Below, piece by piece: positions 8,608-17,697 of a DNA stretch of 64,000 nucleotides. Source of the DNA: Burkholderia cepacia ATCC 25416. GTDB taxonomy: Bacteria > Pseudomonadota > Gammaproteobacteria > Burkholderiales > Burkholderiaceae. Each line of letters begins with the position of its first letter. Position 1 is the first letter of the stretch. The position numbers and the translations under genes are program-made. A model generated the notes under the pieces. That model saw nothing but the letters and a program-made list of their open reading frames with translations, ran no database searches and was not told the origin of the DNA. The stretch lies in assembly GCF_001411495.1 (NCBI RefSeq), contig NZ_CP012982.1, positions 2,542,001 to 2,606,000 of the forward strand, given 5' to 3'.

Positions 8608-10371
8608 ATGACGTCACGTCGTGCCGCATCGATTGCATCTCGCATCTCAACGCGCATCCCAACCCGCGTCTCAACCCGCTTTCCGCTTCATCGCTCACCG
8701 CCGCTCGGGCGCCCCGCGCCGCGTCTTCGCTGGGCCGCCGCACTGGCCGTCGCGTATCTCGCCGTTGCCGGCTGCGCCGCGCAGGCCGACAACGCGAACC
8801 GGGCCGCCGCGCAGGCGGTCGATCAGTCGGCGGCGCCCGCGACGGCCGCGGTTGCCGGCCCCGCGTCGGGCACGCTGCTGCCGCCGCCGAGCCAGCTCTA
8901 CGGCGACCTGTTCGTCGCGGTGCAGACCGCGCAGATCTATTCCGACCAGAAGACCTTCGTCGACGCGACGCCCGACAGCGATCCCGCGACGATCGTGCAG
9001 TTGTATCAGCAACAGAAATCGCAGCCGGGCTTCTCGCTGAAGGCGTTCGTCGGCCAGCATTTCACGCCGCCCCCGGAAGGCGGCGTCACGCCGCCGCCGA
9101 ACCAGACGCTGCGCCAGCACATCGACTGGCTGTGGCCGCAGCTCACGCGCACGAGCACGACGGTGCCGCCCTACAGTTCGCTGATTCCGCTGCCGAAGCC
9201 GTATGTCGTGCCGGGCGGCCGCTTCCGCGAAGGCTACTACTGGGATACCTATTTCACGATGCTCGGGCTGCAGGTGTCGGGCCGCGAGGATCTCGTCGAC
9301 GACATGCTCGACAACTTCGCCCATCTGATCGACACGATCGGGCACATCCCGAACGGCAACCGCACGTACTACGCGAGCCGCTCGCAGCCGCCGTTCTTCG
9401 CCTATATGGTCACGCTTGCCGCACAGGCCGAAGGCGACAAGGTCTACCAGAAATATCTGCCGGAACTGCGCAAGGAGTACGCGTACTGGATGCAGGGCGA
9501 AACCACGACGCCGCGCGGGCAGGCCGCGCGCAATGTGGTCGCGATGCCCGACGGCGCGGTGCTGAACCGCTACTGGGATGCGAGCGATACGCCGCGCGAC
9601 GAGTCGTATCTCGAGGACGTGACGACCGCGAAGTCGGCGCCGGGGCGTCCGGCGAACGAGGTGTACCGCGACCTGCGCGCGGGCGCCGAAAGCGGCTGGG
9701 ACTACAGCTCGCGCTGGTTCGGCGACGGCAAGACGCTCGCGACGATCCGCACGACGTCGATCGTGCCGGTCGACCTGAACAGCCTGATGTTCCATCTCGA
9801 GACGACGATCGTGAAGGGCTGCGCGCTCACGCGCGACGTGGCCTGCGTGACCGATTTTTCCGGGCGCGCGGCGCGGCGTGCGGCCGCGATCAACCGCTAT
9901 CTGTGGAACCGTCGCGGCTACTACGGCGACTACGACTGGCAGTTGCGCAAGCCGCGCGACGCCGTGACGGCCGCCGCGCTGTATCCGTTGTTCGCGGGCG
10001 TTGCGTGGCCCGAGCGCGCGAAGGCGACCGCGCGCGAGGTGCGCAAGACGCTGCTGCAGCCGGGCGGCCTCGCGACGACCACCGAGAACACGGGGCAGCA
10101 GTGGGACGCGCCGAACGGCTGGGCGCCGTTGCAGTGGATCGCGATCGACGGGCTGCGGCGCTACGGCGAACCGGCGCTCGCGAAGGACATCGGCACGCGT
10201 TTCCTGTCCGACGTGAAGCACGTGTATGCGACCGAAGGCAAGCTCGTCGAGAAATACGTGGTCGAAGGCGCCGGCACGGGCGGCGGCGGGGGCGGCGAAT
10301 ATCCGCTGCAGGACGGCTTCGGCTGGACCAACGGCGTCACGCTGAAACTGCTCGGGCTGTACGGCGAGTGA
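8608..10371 (+). CDS. treA: trehalase, exported
   Basis: 587 residues, GH37 family. It hydrolyses trehalose to two glucose molecules, here in the periplasm. Both trehalase signatures are present: [15 protein letters not shown] and [13 protein letters not shown]; also the Gly-rich [20 protein letters not shown] near the C-terminus. The N-terminus is long and Ser/Arg-rich (a short repeat of [15 protein letters not shown] type), then a hydrophobic segment ends in LAVAGC, which fits a lipobox, so a lipoprotein form is possible. ATG 8608 has AAAGGAGGGG at good spacing. Its neighbour is the OprB porin, on the opposite strand, and both serve sugar use. Confidence 0.95.
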   Translation: MTSRRAASIASRISTRIPTRVSTRFPLHRSPPLGRPAPRLRWAAALAVAYLAVAGCAAQADNANRAAAQAVDQSAAPATAAVAGPASGTLLPPPSQLYGDLFVAVQTAQIYSDQKTFVDATPDSDPATIVQLYQQQKSQPGFSLKAFVGQHFTPPPEGGVTPPPNQTLRQHIDWLWPQLTRTSTTVPPYSSLIPLPKPYVVPGGRFREGYYWDTYFTMLGLQVSGREDLVDDMLDNFAHLIDTIGHIPNGNRTYYASRSQPPFFAYMVTLAAQAEGDKVYQKYLPELRKEYAYWMQGETTTPRGQAARNVVAMPDGAVLNRYWDASDTPRDESYLEDVTTAKSAPGRPANEVYRDLRAGAESGWDYSSRWFGDGKTLATIRTTSIVPVDLNSLMFHLETTIVKGCALTRDVACVTDFSGRAARRAAAINRYLWNRRGYYGDYDWQLRKPRDAVTAAALYPLFAGVAWPERAKATAREVRKTLLQPGGLATTTENTGQQWDAPNGWAPLQWIAIDGLRRYGEPALAKDIGTRFLSDVKHVYATEGKLVEKYVVEGAGTGGGGGGEYPLQDGFGWTNGVTLKLLGLYGE

Positions 10372-10410
10372 CGCGCGGCACGGGCCGCGCGCTTGCCCCG
10401 CGAGAGAACG

Positions 10411-10450
10411 CACGGGCCGGACTGTCGCGTAAGCGGCCGTCCGGCCCGTG
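10411..10450. terminator. convergent terminator between treA and porin
   Basis: A 12-bp perfect stem, CACGGGCCGGAC (10411-10422) with GTCCGGCCCGTG (10439-10450), lies between two converging genes. The loop is 16 nt and no U-tract is present. Confidence 0.55.
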
Positions 10451-10467
10451 TCTGCATCCGGCGTGCG

Positions 10468-11940
10468 TCAGAACACGATCGTCGTGCGCACGCCGACCAC
10501 CGTTTCGTCCCCGATGCGCGCACCGGCCGCGTTCGGGTTCGGGATGCCGCCGCCCGGACGGAAGAAGTGCTGCAGGTCGGCCTGCAATTGCCACCACGGC
10601 GTGACCTGGTACTGGTAGGTCGCCTCGACGACCGTTTCCGCGCGGCGTACCGGATAGCCGGGTGTCGTGTATGCGCCGGTGTCGCCGTCGAGGCCGCGCG
10701 CATGCGAGCCGATCTTCGTGTAGCCGACCGCGAGACCCGCGACGTCGTTGTCGCGTCCCTTGAACGGCGCCTTCAGCGTCACGCCTGCATTGGCGGCGAA
10801 ATCGACGGTATTGCGATCGCCCGGCGCGCCCATCACGCGCGCGAACACGCCCACCGAGCGCGGGCTGTCCGGCGACGGCCGCCACACCATCTGGTCCGCG
10901 ACCGCATAGAAACTGTAGTTGCCGCGATGCGTGGCCGGCATGCCGTTGCTCGCCGGATTCGCGAGCGACAGGCCGTCGGTGCCGTAGCGCGGATCGTTCG
11001 CATGCTGCGACTGGTACCAGAAGCCGAGCTTGTACGTGCCCGGCAGGCCGGCCGGCTGCGGCGCCTTCGGATCGGCGGGCGGCGCGTTCAGCGCATACTG
11101 CACTTCGCCGATCACGAACGCGCCGCTGCGCAGGTTGAAGTTGGTGCCGTGCGCGTTCAGCACCTGCGCATCGCCGTCGGTGCGGCCGGCCGGGTTGCCG
11201 TCGAACACGCCGACCATCGCGGTCCACGCATCGGCGGGCTTCACGCGCAGCCGCACGCCGAGCGACGACATCGGATACGCGGGGCCGCCGGCCGGCAGAT
11301 CGGTCGACGGCAGCACGGGCCAGCCGAACGTGGCGTTCATGAAGGCCGCCGCGTTCTGGCTCACCATGAATTCCTGGTCGACGCTCTGCTGGCCGACCTT
11401 CACGTCGACCTTGCCGTCGAGCAGCGACTGCTGGTACCAGAGCTCCCACAGGCGCGTGGTCGAATTCGCCTCGATGCCGGTCGCGGTCTGCAGCGTCTGC
11501 AGATAGCGCTGCGTGAGGTTGGTGCCGTGAATCTGCAGCGCCGACACGTTGAACGTGCCGCCCGGCAGGCCGACCGCCTTGCCGGTGTCGACGTCGAAGC
11601 CGAATTGCGTGAGCCCCTGGTAGGCGCCGCCGCGACCCGTGCCGCCCGACGTGTTGTACAGGTACTCGCTGGTCTCCTGCAGGTTCAGCGTGATGCCGTG
11701 ATCGCCCAGCACGTCGCGCAGGCCGCCCATGTTGCCGAGCAGGTTCGAGCGCTCCCCGAAACCGGTGGGCGCGGCGGCCTGTTGTGCGGGAGCGGCGGCG
11801 TCGCCGGCGCCGGCCGCCGGTTCGGCCGCGGCGGGCGGCGAAGATTGCGCGAACGCGGGAGCGGCGGCGAGCGACAGCAGCAGCGCGGCGAGCGCATCGA
11901 GGCGGAGCGTGCGCGGAACGTGTTCGAGAGGGTTCTTCAT
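10468..11940 (-). CDS. OprB-family carbohydrate-selective porin
   Basis: 490 residues. A signal peptide (RLDALAALLLSLAAAPAFAQ) precedes an Ala/Pro linker and the OprB barrel: RSNLLGNMGGLRDVLGDHGITLNLQETSEYL, ALQIHGTNL, RLWELWYQQSLLDGKVDVKVGQQSVDQEFMVS, and a C-terminal VVGVRTTIVF ending in Phe as outer-membrane proteins do. OprB-type porins let sugars through the outer membrane. ATG 11940 has CGGAG upstream. It faces the periplasmic trehalase gene and may feed it with substrate, which is an inference from position. Confidence 0.9.
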   Translation of the reverse strand: MKNPLEHVPRTLRLDALAALLLSLAAAPAFAQSSPPAAAEPAAGAGDAAAPAQQAAAPTGFGERSNLLGNMGGLRDVLGDHGITLNLQETSEYLYNTSGGTGRGGAYQGLTQFGFDVDTGKAVGLPGGTFNVSALQIHGTNLTQRYLQTLQTATGIEANSTTRLWELWYQQSLLDGKVDVKVGQQSVDQEFMVSQNAAAFMNATFGWPVLPSTDLPAGGPAYPMSSLGVRLRVKPADAWTAMVGVFDGNPAGRTDGDAQVLNAHGTNFNLRSGAFVIGEVQYALNAPPADPKAPQPAGLPGTYKLGFWYQSQHANDPRYGTDGLSLANPASNGMPATHRGNYSFYAVADQMVWRPSPDSPRSVGVFARVMGAPGDRNTVDFAANAGVTLKAPFKGRDNDVAGLAVGYTKIGSHARGLDGDTGAYTTPGYPVRRAETVVEATYQYQVTPWWQLQADLQHFFRPGGGIPNPNAAGARIGDETVVGVRTTIVF

Positions 11941-12042
11941 GTGGGCTCCGTTGGTGGTTTGATTAGTGAGGCTGAAGAAGCGAAAACGTGATGCGGGAAG
12001 CGTGGCGGGACTGTCGCGCAGCACGGCTGCGCGACGGAAGAT

Positions 12043-12312
12043 TTACGGCAGCCAGCCGCCGATACGCCACACTTGCGCGAAGCCGAGGCGCGGCGCGGCC
12101 GAGCACAGCAGCGCGACGAGCGCGACCGCGGCCGCCATCACGGCGAACAGCAGGCAGTCGAGCGGGCGGGGCGCTGCCGGCACGTGGGCGAGCGCCGAGC
12201 TGCGCCAGTTGCCGAGCGCATGGGCGAGCGGCGAGAGGCCGGAAACGAACGAGCGGTCGCATGCGACATGCACGATGCGCTTGAGCCTGACCGCGAGCGA
12301 TTGAAGAAACAT
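12043..12312 (-). CDS. small membrane protein, unknown
   Basis: 89 residues with one clear hydrophobic segment (LDCLLFAVMAAAVALVALLCSAA) after a basic N-terminal part (MFLQSLAVRLKRIVH). ATG 12312 has GGAGG at 7 nt. It lies 102 nt upstream of the porin gene on the same strand and may be its operon partner. No family was recognised. Confidence 0.5.
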   Translation of the reverse strand: MFLQSLAVRLKRIVHVACDRSFVSGLSPLAHALGNWRSSALAHVPAAPRPLDCLLFAVMAAAVALVALLCSAAPRLGFAQVWRIGGWLP

Positions 12313-12848
12313 GACGCTGCCTCCGTCCGGTCCGGCGAAGGCCGGACGACGTGATCGAGCGCGGGCGCGTGACGCGGCCCGCGATCGGAGGGTGGAACGT
12401 AACGGAGCGTGCAACGGACGAACCGGCGATGGCCGGCCCGGAAGGAAGCGCGCTAACCCGACGAATGCGAGCTAGCGGCGTAAGACATGCGTCTGGCTGC
12501 TATCTCGCGATGGCTTGGCCGGCCTGGACCGGCGTCGAACTGCAACTAGAGCATGTGTCCACGGAGGGACTCCTGTGATGAATTGCGGCGGATTGTATTC
12601 GCGTCGTTTGCTGCAGTGCAAGTAAAAAACGCATGAAAGGCGCCGTGTGTGGCGGACGCATCGCCGTGGAGCGCGAGGGTGCGAGGCCGCCACGACGAGG
12701 CGACGGCCCGGTGCCGCGCCGTTGTTCGCACACATCGGATGGTGACCGTGACATGACGCGCTGAAAGGTTTCGGCACGTCGTTTCAAGGGCAATTCTTTC
12801 AGTGCCGAGAAGGCGGAAATTTATTTCGGGAAATGGGGTTTGGCGGGG
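12313..12848. other. intergenic region, no gene seen
   Basis: The stretch between the small membrane protein gene and the promoter at 12849 shows stop codons in all frames at short intervals or only low-complexity frames. No terminator or repeat stood out. Confidence 0.35.
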
Positions 12849-12878
12849 TTGACTTCACTTTCGGGCCGTCCATAGAAT
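12849..12878 (+). promoter_or_regulatory. sigma-70-type promoter for the Nramp leader
   Basis: TTGACT (12849-12854), an 18-bp spacer and TAGAAT (12873-12878) form a good housekeeping promoter. The next plus-strand structural gene starts at 13636, so the transcript would have a leader of about 750 nt containing two small ORFs. Confidence 0.5.
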
Positions 12879-13211
12879 CCGGCATCTTCACTCTTGGGGC
12901 CGCCGCCTTGGACGCCTGCAGTAGTCGATCTTCGAACGAAATTTCCGCCTGAGCGACCGACGTCCGCGCCTCATCGAAGCCGCCGTTTGTCCCCCGGGCA
13001 AACGGTGCGCGCAGCAGTATTCCGCAGCAAATTCCTACGTGCACCCTGATTCGCGCCGGTTAGCGTGATGCGTTTTCGCATGCGCCGCCCGGTTTCACCG
13101 CCGCCCGGCAGGCGGCCGCGTTCGCGCACGCCTTTCCCCGGCGCGCGAATGCCGGCCCGCACGTCTGACGGCGGTCAACCGTGTTCTCCGGAACACCGCA
13201 CAGGAGCCGCC

Positions 13212-13298
13212 ATGAACGACAGTGACAGTTGTCCCTTATGCCCGTTGCACGCACAGACCCTTTTGAACCCGGGTCGCAGGGACAATCCGGCCGACTAG
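13212..13298 (+). CDS. leader peptide 1 (28 aa) with CPLCPLH motif
   Basis: A 28-residue ORF starts with ATG after CAGGAGCCGCC, a good ribosome-binding site. The peptide begins Asp/Ser-rich (MNDSDS) and then has two cysteines and a histidine in CPLCPLH, which looks suited to metal binding. It lies 424 nt before the Nramp gene in its putative long leader. It could be a metal-sensing or attenuating leader peptide, but this rests on position and composition only. Confidence 0.4.
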   Translation: MNDSDSCPLCPLHAQTLLNPGRRDNPAD

Positions 13299-13381
13299 CC
13301 TGACACGCCGTTCAGGCGCCGGACTGGCCCCGCGCCCACCACGCGGCCGGCACGCTTGCCGTCGCCGCACGGAGCCAGACC

Positions 13382-13519
13382 ATGAACTTCGGCCTTCTGC
13401 TGTCGAATCTCCCGCACGTCACGGAATCGCGCAACCACTACGACGCGATGCTGATGCTCGACGCCCGTCCGCGGGTGTTCTCCCGCCTGTTGAACCGGCT
13501 GAAATCGCTGATCCGCTGA
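13382..13519 (+). CDS. small ORF 2 (45 aa) upstream of the Nramp gene
   Basis: A 45-residue ORF with ATG preceded by CGGAGCC. The sequence starts MNFGLLLSNLPHV and ends in a basic amphipathic helix (RVFSRLLNRLKSLIR). It sits 116 nt before the Nramp gene. It may be a real small protein or a second leader peptide; no family was recognised. Confidence 0.45.
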   Translation: MNFGLLLSNLPHVTESRNHYDAMLMLDARPRVFSRLLNRLKSLIR

Positions 13520-13635
13520 AAGAAGCGCCGAGCGCGCCTCGGCATGCGCACGCGCGGCCGCCATCGGGCGGTCGCCCCGCGCGCATCCCAAGGTCGCACG
13601 CTCACCAGATAACCATTAGCCGTACGGAACACATC

Positions 13636-15282
13636 ATGTCCACGCCATCCAACGTTTCTCCACCGATCGCCGTCGAACGCGCCGCTGTGCTCGACGAGGC
13701 CCACCTTGGCGACATCCGCGGTGCGCTCGGTACGATCGCGCATCACGACACCGGCACGCGCGGCTCGTGGTGGGCGCGCCTGCGCACGCTGCTGGCGATC
13801 ATCGGCCCGGGCCTCATCGTGATGGTGGGCGACAACGACGCCGGCGCATTCGGCACCTACACGCAGGCCGGCCAGAACTACGGCACGACGCTGCTGTGGA
13901 CGCTGCTGCTGCTCGTGCCCGTGCTGTACGTGAACCAGGAAATGGTGCTGCGCCTCGGCGCGGTGACGGGTGTCGGCCACGCACGGCTGATCTTCGAGCG
14001 CTTCGGCAAGTTCTGGGGCGCGTTCAGCGTGATCGACCTGTTCCTGCTCAATGCGCTCACCATCGTCACCGAGTTCATCGGCATCACGTTCGTGCTGGAT
14101 TTCTTCGGGCTACCGAAGGTCGCGGGCGTGTGCGTGGCCGCGGCGCTGACCATGGCCGCGGTGAGTACCGGGGATTTCAGGCGATTCGAGCGGTTCGCGA
14201 TCGGGCTGTGCGTGCTGAGCCTGCTGCTCGTGCCGGTGCTCGTGTCGATCCATCCGCCCGTCGCGCAGATGACGCGCGATTTCTTCGTGCCGAACTGGCC
14301 CGCGCACGCGAAGCTGTCGGACGTGATGCTGCTCGTGATCGGCATCGTCGGCACGACCGTCGCGCCGTGGCAGCTGTTCTTCCAGCAGAGCTACGTGATC
14401 GACAAGCGCATCACGCCGCGCTTCATGAAGTATGAAAAGGCCGACCTGTGGATCGGCATCGCGTTCGTGCTGATCGGTGCGGTCGCCATGATCGGTTTCA
14501 GCGCCGCGCTGTTCAACGGGCATCCGGAAGCCGGCAACTTCGCCGACGCGGGCGGCATCATCGCGGGCCTCGAGAAGTATGCCGGCCGCACGAGCGCAAC
14601 GCTGTTCGCGGTGGCGCTGCTCGACGCGTGCATCATCGGCGCGGCGGCCGTGTCGCTGTCGACGGCCTATGCGATCGGCGACGTGTTCAAGATCCGCCAC
14701 TCGCTGCATCGCGGCGTGTCCGATGCGAAGGGTTTCTATCTCGTGTATTTCGGCATCGTCGCGGCCGCGGCCACGTTGGTGCTGATTCCGGGCAGCCCGC
14801 TCGGCCTGCTGACCGAAGCGGTGCAGACGCTCGCGGGCGTGCTGCTGCCGAGCGCGACGGTGTTCCTGCTGGTGCTGTGCAACGACCGCCAGGTGCTCGG
14901 CCCGTGGGTCAACTCGACGAAGCTCAACGTGTTCACCGGTGCGGTGATCTGGGTGCTCGTGCTGCTGTCGATCATCCTCACTGCGTCGGTGATGTATCCG
15001 GATATCAGCGGCGAAGCGATCGTCGACGTGCTGGTCGGCGGCACCGTGCTCGCGATCACGGGCTATATCGCGACGGTATTGATCCGTCGCAACAAGCGCG
15101 TGATCGAACCGGCGATCGATCGCACGTTGCGCGACACGTGGCGCATGCCGCCGCTCGATACGCTCGAGCCGCAGAACATGACGCTGGCGACGCGAATCTG
15201 GATGGCCGTGCTGCGCGGCTATCTCGTGATCGCGGTCGGTCTCGTGATCGTCAAGGTGGTGCAGATGACGCTGCTGAAGTAA
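13636..15282 (+). CDS. Nramp-family metal transporter, divergent type
   Basis: 548 residues with about 11 transmembrane segments after a cytosolic N-terminus. The fold signatures are GPGLIVMVGDNDAGAFGTYTQAG in TM1 and GIVGTTVAPWQLFFQQS in TM6. In typical manganese/iron MntH these positions read DPGN and MPH. Here they read Asp68-Ala-Gly-Ala and Ala243-Pro-Trp, so the selectivity methionine is missing. Loss of that methionine is known from magnesium-type (NRMT) and other divergent Nramp branches, so the substrate should not be assumed to be manganese. ATG 13636 lies at the end of a long leader with two small ORFs. A terminator follows the gene. Confidence 0.85.
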   Translation: MSTPSNVSPPIAVERAAVLDEAHLGDIRGALGTIAHHDTGTRGSWWARLRTLLAIIGPGLIVMVGDNDAGAFGTYTQAGQNYGTTLLWTLLLLVPVLYVNQEMVLRLGAVTGVGHARLIFERFGKFWGAFSVIDLFLLNALTIVTEFIGITFVLDFFGLPKVAGVCVAAALTMAAVSTGDFRRFERFAIGLCVLSLLLVPVLVSIHPPVAQMTRDFFVPNWPAHAKLSDVMLLVIGIVGTTVAPWQLFFQQSYVIDKRITPRFMKYEKADLWIGIAFVLIGAVAMIGFSAALFNGHPEAGNFADAGGIIAGLEKYAGRTSATLFAVALLDACIIGAAAVSLSTAYAIGDVFKIRHSLHRGVSDAKGFYLVYFGIVAAAATLVLIPGSPLGLLTEAVQTLAGVLLPSATVFLLVLCNDRQVLGPWVNSTKLNVFTGAVIWVLVLLSIILTASVMYPDISGEAIVDVLVGGTVLAITGYIATVLIRRNKRVIEPAIDRTLRDTWRMPPLDTLEPQNMTLATRIWMAVLRGYLVIAVGLVIVKVVQMTLLK

Positions 15283-15322
15283 CGCAGGCCGTCTGCCAGG
15301 AAGCGGCGCCGCGCCGCAGCCC

Positions 15323-15353
15323 GCACATGCCGGCCTCCGTGGCCGGCATGTGC
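15323..15353. terminator. terminator between Nramp and luxR genes
   Basis: A 13-bp perfect stem, GCACATGCCGGCC (15323-15335) with GGCCGGCATGTGC (15341-15353), has a 5-nt loop and lies between converging genes. Confidence 0.65.
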
Positions 15354-15397
15354 GTTTACGCGCTTGCTTGCGGCACGTCGCACGCGCCGCGCGACGG

Positions 15398-16303
15398 TCA
15401 GATCAATTCGAGCTTCGACGTCAGGTACGTGAGCTGGATCCGGTTCGCGACGCCGAAGCGCTTGCGCAGCTTGCGCAGGTGATAGTCGACGTTGTGCGCG
15501 CTGGTGTCGAGGCGCCGGCCGATCTCCTTGTCGGATGCGCCTTCGGCGATGCCGAGCAGCAGTTCCTGCTCGAACGGCGTGAGCCCGTTCACCGCGCGCT
15601 CGCGCGATGTCGAGATCAGCTGCGGCGACGCGAACTTGTGTACCGACAGCCCGATCGACAGCGCCTGCTCGATCGTCGCCGGCGTGATCCATTCGCGCGT
15701 GCGGCGCGGCGCGGTGAAGCTCATGAACGCATGCAGCCGAGTGCCGGGCACGGCCATCGAATACATGATGCCGCTGCACATCCCGTCGTCCTGCATCGTC
15801 TGCAGGAAGCCGTCGAGCGCGGCCGGCGTCGCGCGCGGGCCGGCGTCGCGCTCGCGGTGTTCGCGGCGCAACTGCTGCAGGTCCCACACGATCGGCATGT
15901 TGCACACGCGTGCGCCGAGCGTGCGCGGATCGACGTCGTGATGGTGGTGGCGCACGTAGTCGCCGCGGTAGGTGGACGGCGTGAATGCTTCGTGCAGGTA
16001 GAGACTTTCGACCCGCTCGTGCGCGAATTCGAGCGCGAAGTACGCGAACGTCGAGAAACCCGTCAGGTGCAGCAGGCTTGCGACGATCCGGCTGCGCTCG
16101 GCCGTGCTCTGCGCGTGCGCGAGCGTATCGGCCACGCCGAGTTTCGGCGCGTGCGGCTGCGTGACGTCGCCGCGTTTCACGTCGTCGCACCAGACGACCT
16201 GCACGGGGCGCTCCCGCAGCGCGTCGGGGCACGCGCTGGGCCCGTGCGACGGGCGGGGAAAGGTTGAGGCGACCGCTTCTTCATGCAATGCAATGTCGGA
16301 CAT
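15398..16303 (-). CDS. LuxR-family solo regulator 1
   Basis: 301 residues. An N-terminal autoinducer-binding domain (about 50-215) is followed by a LuxR helix-turn-helix (LTPFEQELLLGIAEGASDKEIGRRLDTSAHNVDYHLRKLRKRFGVANRIQL). In the ligand pocket the conserved Asp-Pro is there (HHDVDP), but the Trp of the usual WxxxY is Tyr (TYRGDY), and there is a run of four His. No luxI synthase is nearby, so this is a solo receptor. ATG 16303 has GAGGG upstream. It is divergent from the second LuxR gene, sharing a 284-bp control region. Confidence 0.88.
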   Translation of the reverse strand: MSDIALHEEAVASTFPRPSHGPSACPDALRERPVQVVWCDDVKRGDVTQPHAPKLGVADTLAHAQSTAERSRIVASLLHLTGFSTFAYFALEFAHERVESLYLHEAFTPSTYRGDYVRHHHHDVDPRTLGARVCNMPIVWDLQQLRREHRERDAGPRATPAALDGFLQTMQDDGMCSGIMYSMAVPGTRLHAFMSFTAPRRTREWITPATIEQALSIGLSVHKFASPQLISTSRERAVNGLTPFEQELLLGIAEGASDKEIGRRLDTSAHNVDYHLRKLRKRFGVANRIQLTYLTSKLELI

Positions 16304-16340
16304 GTGCCATCCCTCGGAATCGACGCATCTCGCCTGACGG

Positions 16341-16361
16341 CGGCCGTATCGTGTACGGCCG
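16341..16361. promoter_or_regulatory. palindrome between divergent luxR genes
   Basis: CGGCCGTA-5 nt-TACGGCCG is a perfect 8-bp inverted repeat, 38 nt upstream of solo regulator 1. A second imperfect repeat (GTACA 16432-16436 with TGTAC 16447-16451) lies nearer the middle. Neither matches the classical lux box, but either could be the binding site of one of the two regulators. Confidence 0.4.
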
Positions 16362-16587
16362 TCGCGGCGGTGCGATCGAGCATCGGTGTGATATGCGCGG
16401 ATCGTCATCCATGACGCAGCGCGGGGGCATTGTACAAAAACGCTTGTGTACGCGTAATATGCCGTAATACTAATGGCGGCGGAAGATTCCTATTCGCACG
16501 CAAATAACGAAGACCAGAAAATCCATCGAGACAAGACCAGATCGTGACGGGGCGCAGGTTCACATATTGGGAAAGGGCGGGCTCCTC

Positions 16588-17421
16588 ATGACATACGCTG
16601 ACGGCGCACCACGCGTCGAATGGTTTTCGCAGGCCGATATTGCAACGGCCGCGGCTTATTCGAATGAATATCAGGCAATCGGGCACTACGTTTTTACCGG
16701 CGCGCAAATCGAATTCGGTAAAACCGACCCGGCTTTGGTCGATTTCGCGCAGTGCCATGCGCGCTTGCGGCAAATCGGTTTCAGTACGCTCGGTTACGGC
16801 GCTTTCGAAATGATCGGGCGGCGCATCCTGTGCGCGCACCTGCTTCGCGACCTCGCTCCCGCGACGTTCATGCAGCCGTTTTTCGAGGGCATGCTCTACG
16901 AGAGCGACCCGCGGTTCGCGCAGGTGCGGCAGAGCGGTTTTCCGGTCGCGTGGCAGCTCGACGAGATCGAGGCGGCCGCGCAGGGCAGCGGCGACCGCAA
17001 GATGCTGGCGCTCGCCGGCCATCTGCGTGCGCACGCGATGAACAGCGGCGTGCTGTTCGGCCTGTCGGCGCCGCGCCTCGACCTGCGTGTCGCGGTGAAC
17101 GTGACGTCGGAGACGCACGGCACCGAATGGATCGACGATCGCGTGATCGGCGGCGCGCTGTCGGTCAGCCTCGCGGTGCATCGTGTCGCGCTGCCGTTCC
17201 TCGAGGCACGCATCGCGCGCATGCGCGGCTTCGCGCTCGGCGACGAGCAACTACAGGTGCTCGACCGCCTCGTGCACGGTCTGTCCGACCAGGAGATCGC
17301 GAGTGCGCTGCGTACATCGCTGCACAAGGTCGGCCACCATATCCGCTCGCTCGAAAAACTCTTCAACGTGCAGAACCGCGCGCAGCTCGCCTACCTGGCG
17401 GCCCGCCGGCTGCCGTCCTGA
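16588..17421 (+). CDS. LuxR-family solo regulator 2
   Basis: 277 residues with an autoinducer-binding-type domain (FSTLGYGAFEMI..., FEGMLYESDPRF) and a C-terminal LuxR helix-turn-helix (LQVLDRLVHGLSDQEIASALRTSLHKVGHHIRSLEKLFNVQNRAQLAYL). Asp-Pro is kept but the WxxxY pair of AHL receptors reads Phe-x3-Phe, so the ligand may differ from an acyl-homoserine lactone. The ATG at 16588 is chosen over a TTG at 16567. It is followed by a hairpin and then the amidotransferase gene on the same strand. Confidence 0.85.
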   Translation: MTYADGAPRVEWFSQADIATAAAYSNEYQAIGHYVFTGAQIEFGKTDPALVDFAQCHARLRQIGFSTLGYGAFEMIGRRILCAHLLRDLAPATFMQPFFEGMLYESDPRFAQVRQSGFPVAWQLDEIEAAAQGSGDRKMLALAGHLRAHAMNSGVLFGLSAPRLDLRVAVNVTSETHGTEWIDDRVIGGALSVSLAVHRVALPFLEARIARMRGFALGDEQLQVLDRLVHGLSDQEIASALRTSLHKVGHHIRSLEKLFNVQNRAQLAYLAARRLPS

Positions 17422-17470
17422 CGCCGCGCGTCCGTCGCGTTCGTCCCCGTTTTACCCCGCGATCGATGAC

Positions 17471-17503
17471 CGTCGGGCCGGCCCGTGCGTGGCCGGCCCG
17501 ACG
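17471..17503 (+). terminator. hairpin after LuxR solo 2
   Basis: A 13-bp perfect stem, CGTCGGGCCGGCC (17471-17483) with GGCCGGCCCGACG (17491-17503), has a 7-nt loop. It lacks a U-tract but sits 50 nt after the stop codon. Confidence 0.55.
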
Positions 17504-17697
17504 GGCTGCTGCGGCCGCGCGCGCCGGCGCGCCGCGCACACGATACTTGACAGCGGTTTTTTCGAGTGATTGGCGAGTTCACCTATGAATTATTGCTGAT
17601 TTATTTCTTCGTAATATGGCCCGGTCGTCACGCCGGATGGCGGGCCGCGAGGTTGCGCCGTGCGTGACGGAACTGGTCAACAGGGGCAGACAAATCA

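Noticed and set aside
8695..10413. Minus-strand open frame of 572 codons over the trehalase gene
   Set aside because: Shadow of the trehalase reading frame with no recognisable domain.
12879..13211. yybP-ykoY manganese riboswitch or magnesium M-box upstream of the Nramp-type gene
   Set aside because: The conserved sequence words of these riboswitches could not be found, only the general position fits; a covariance-model search would settle it.
15323..15353. Operator reading of the 13-bp palindrome between the Nramp and luxR genes
   Set aside because: It lies between two converging gene ends, where a terminator is the simpler explanation.
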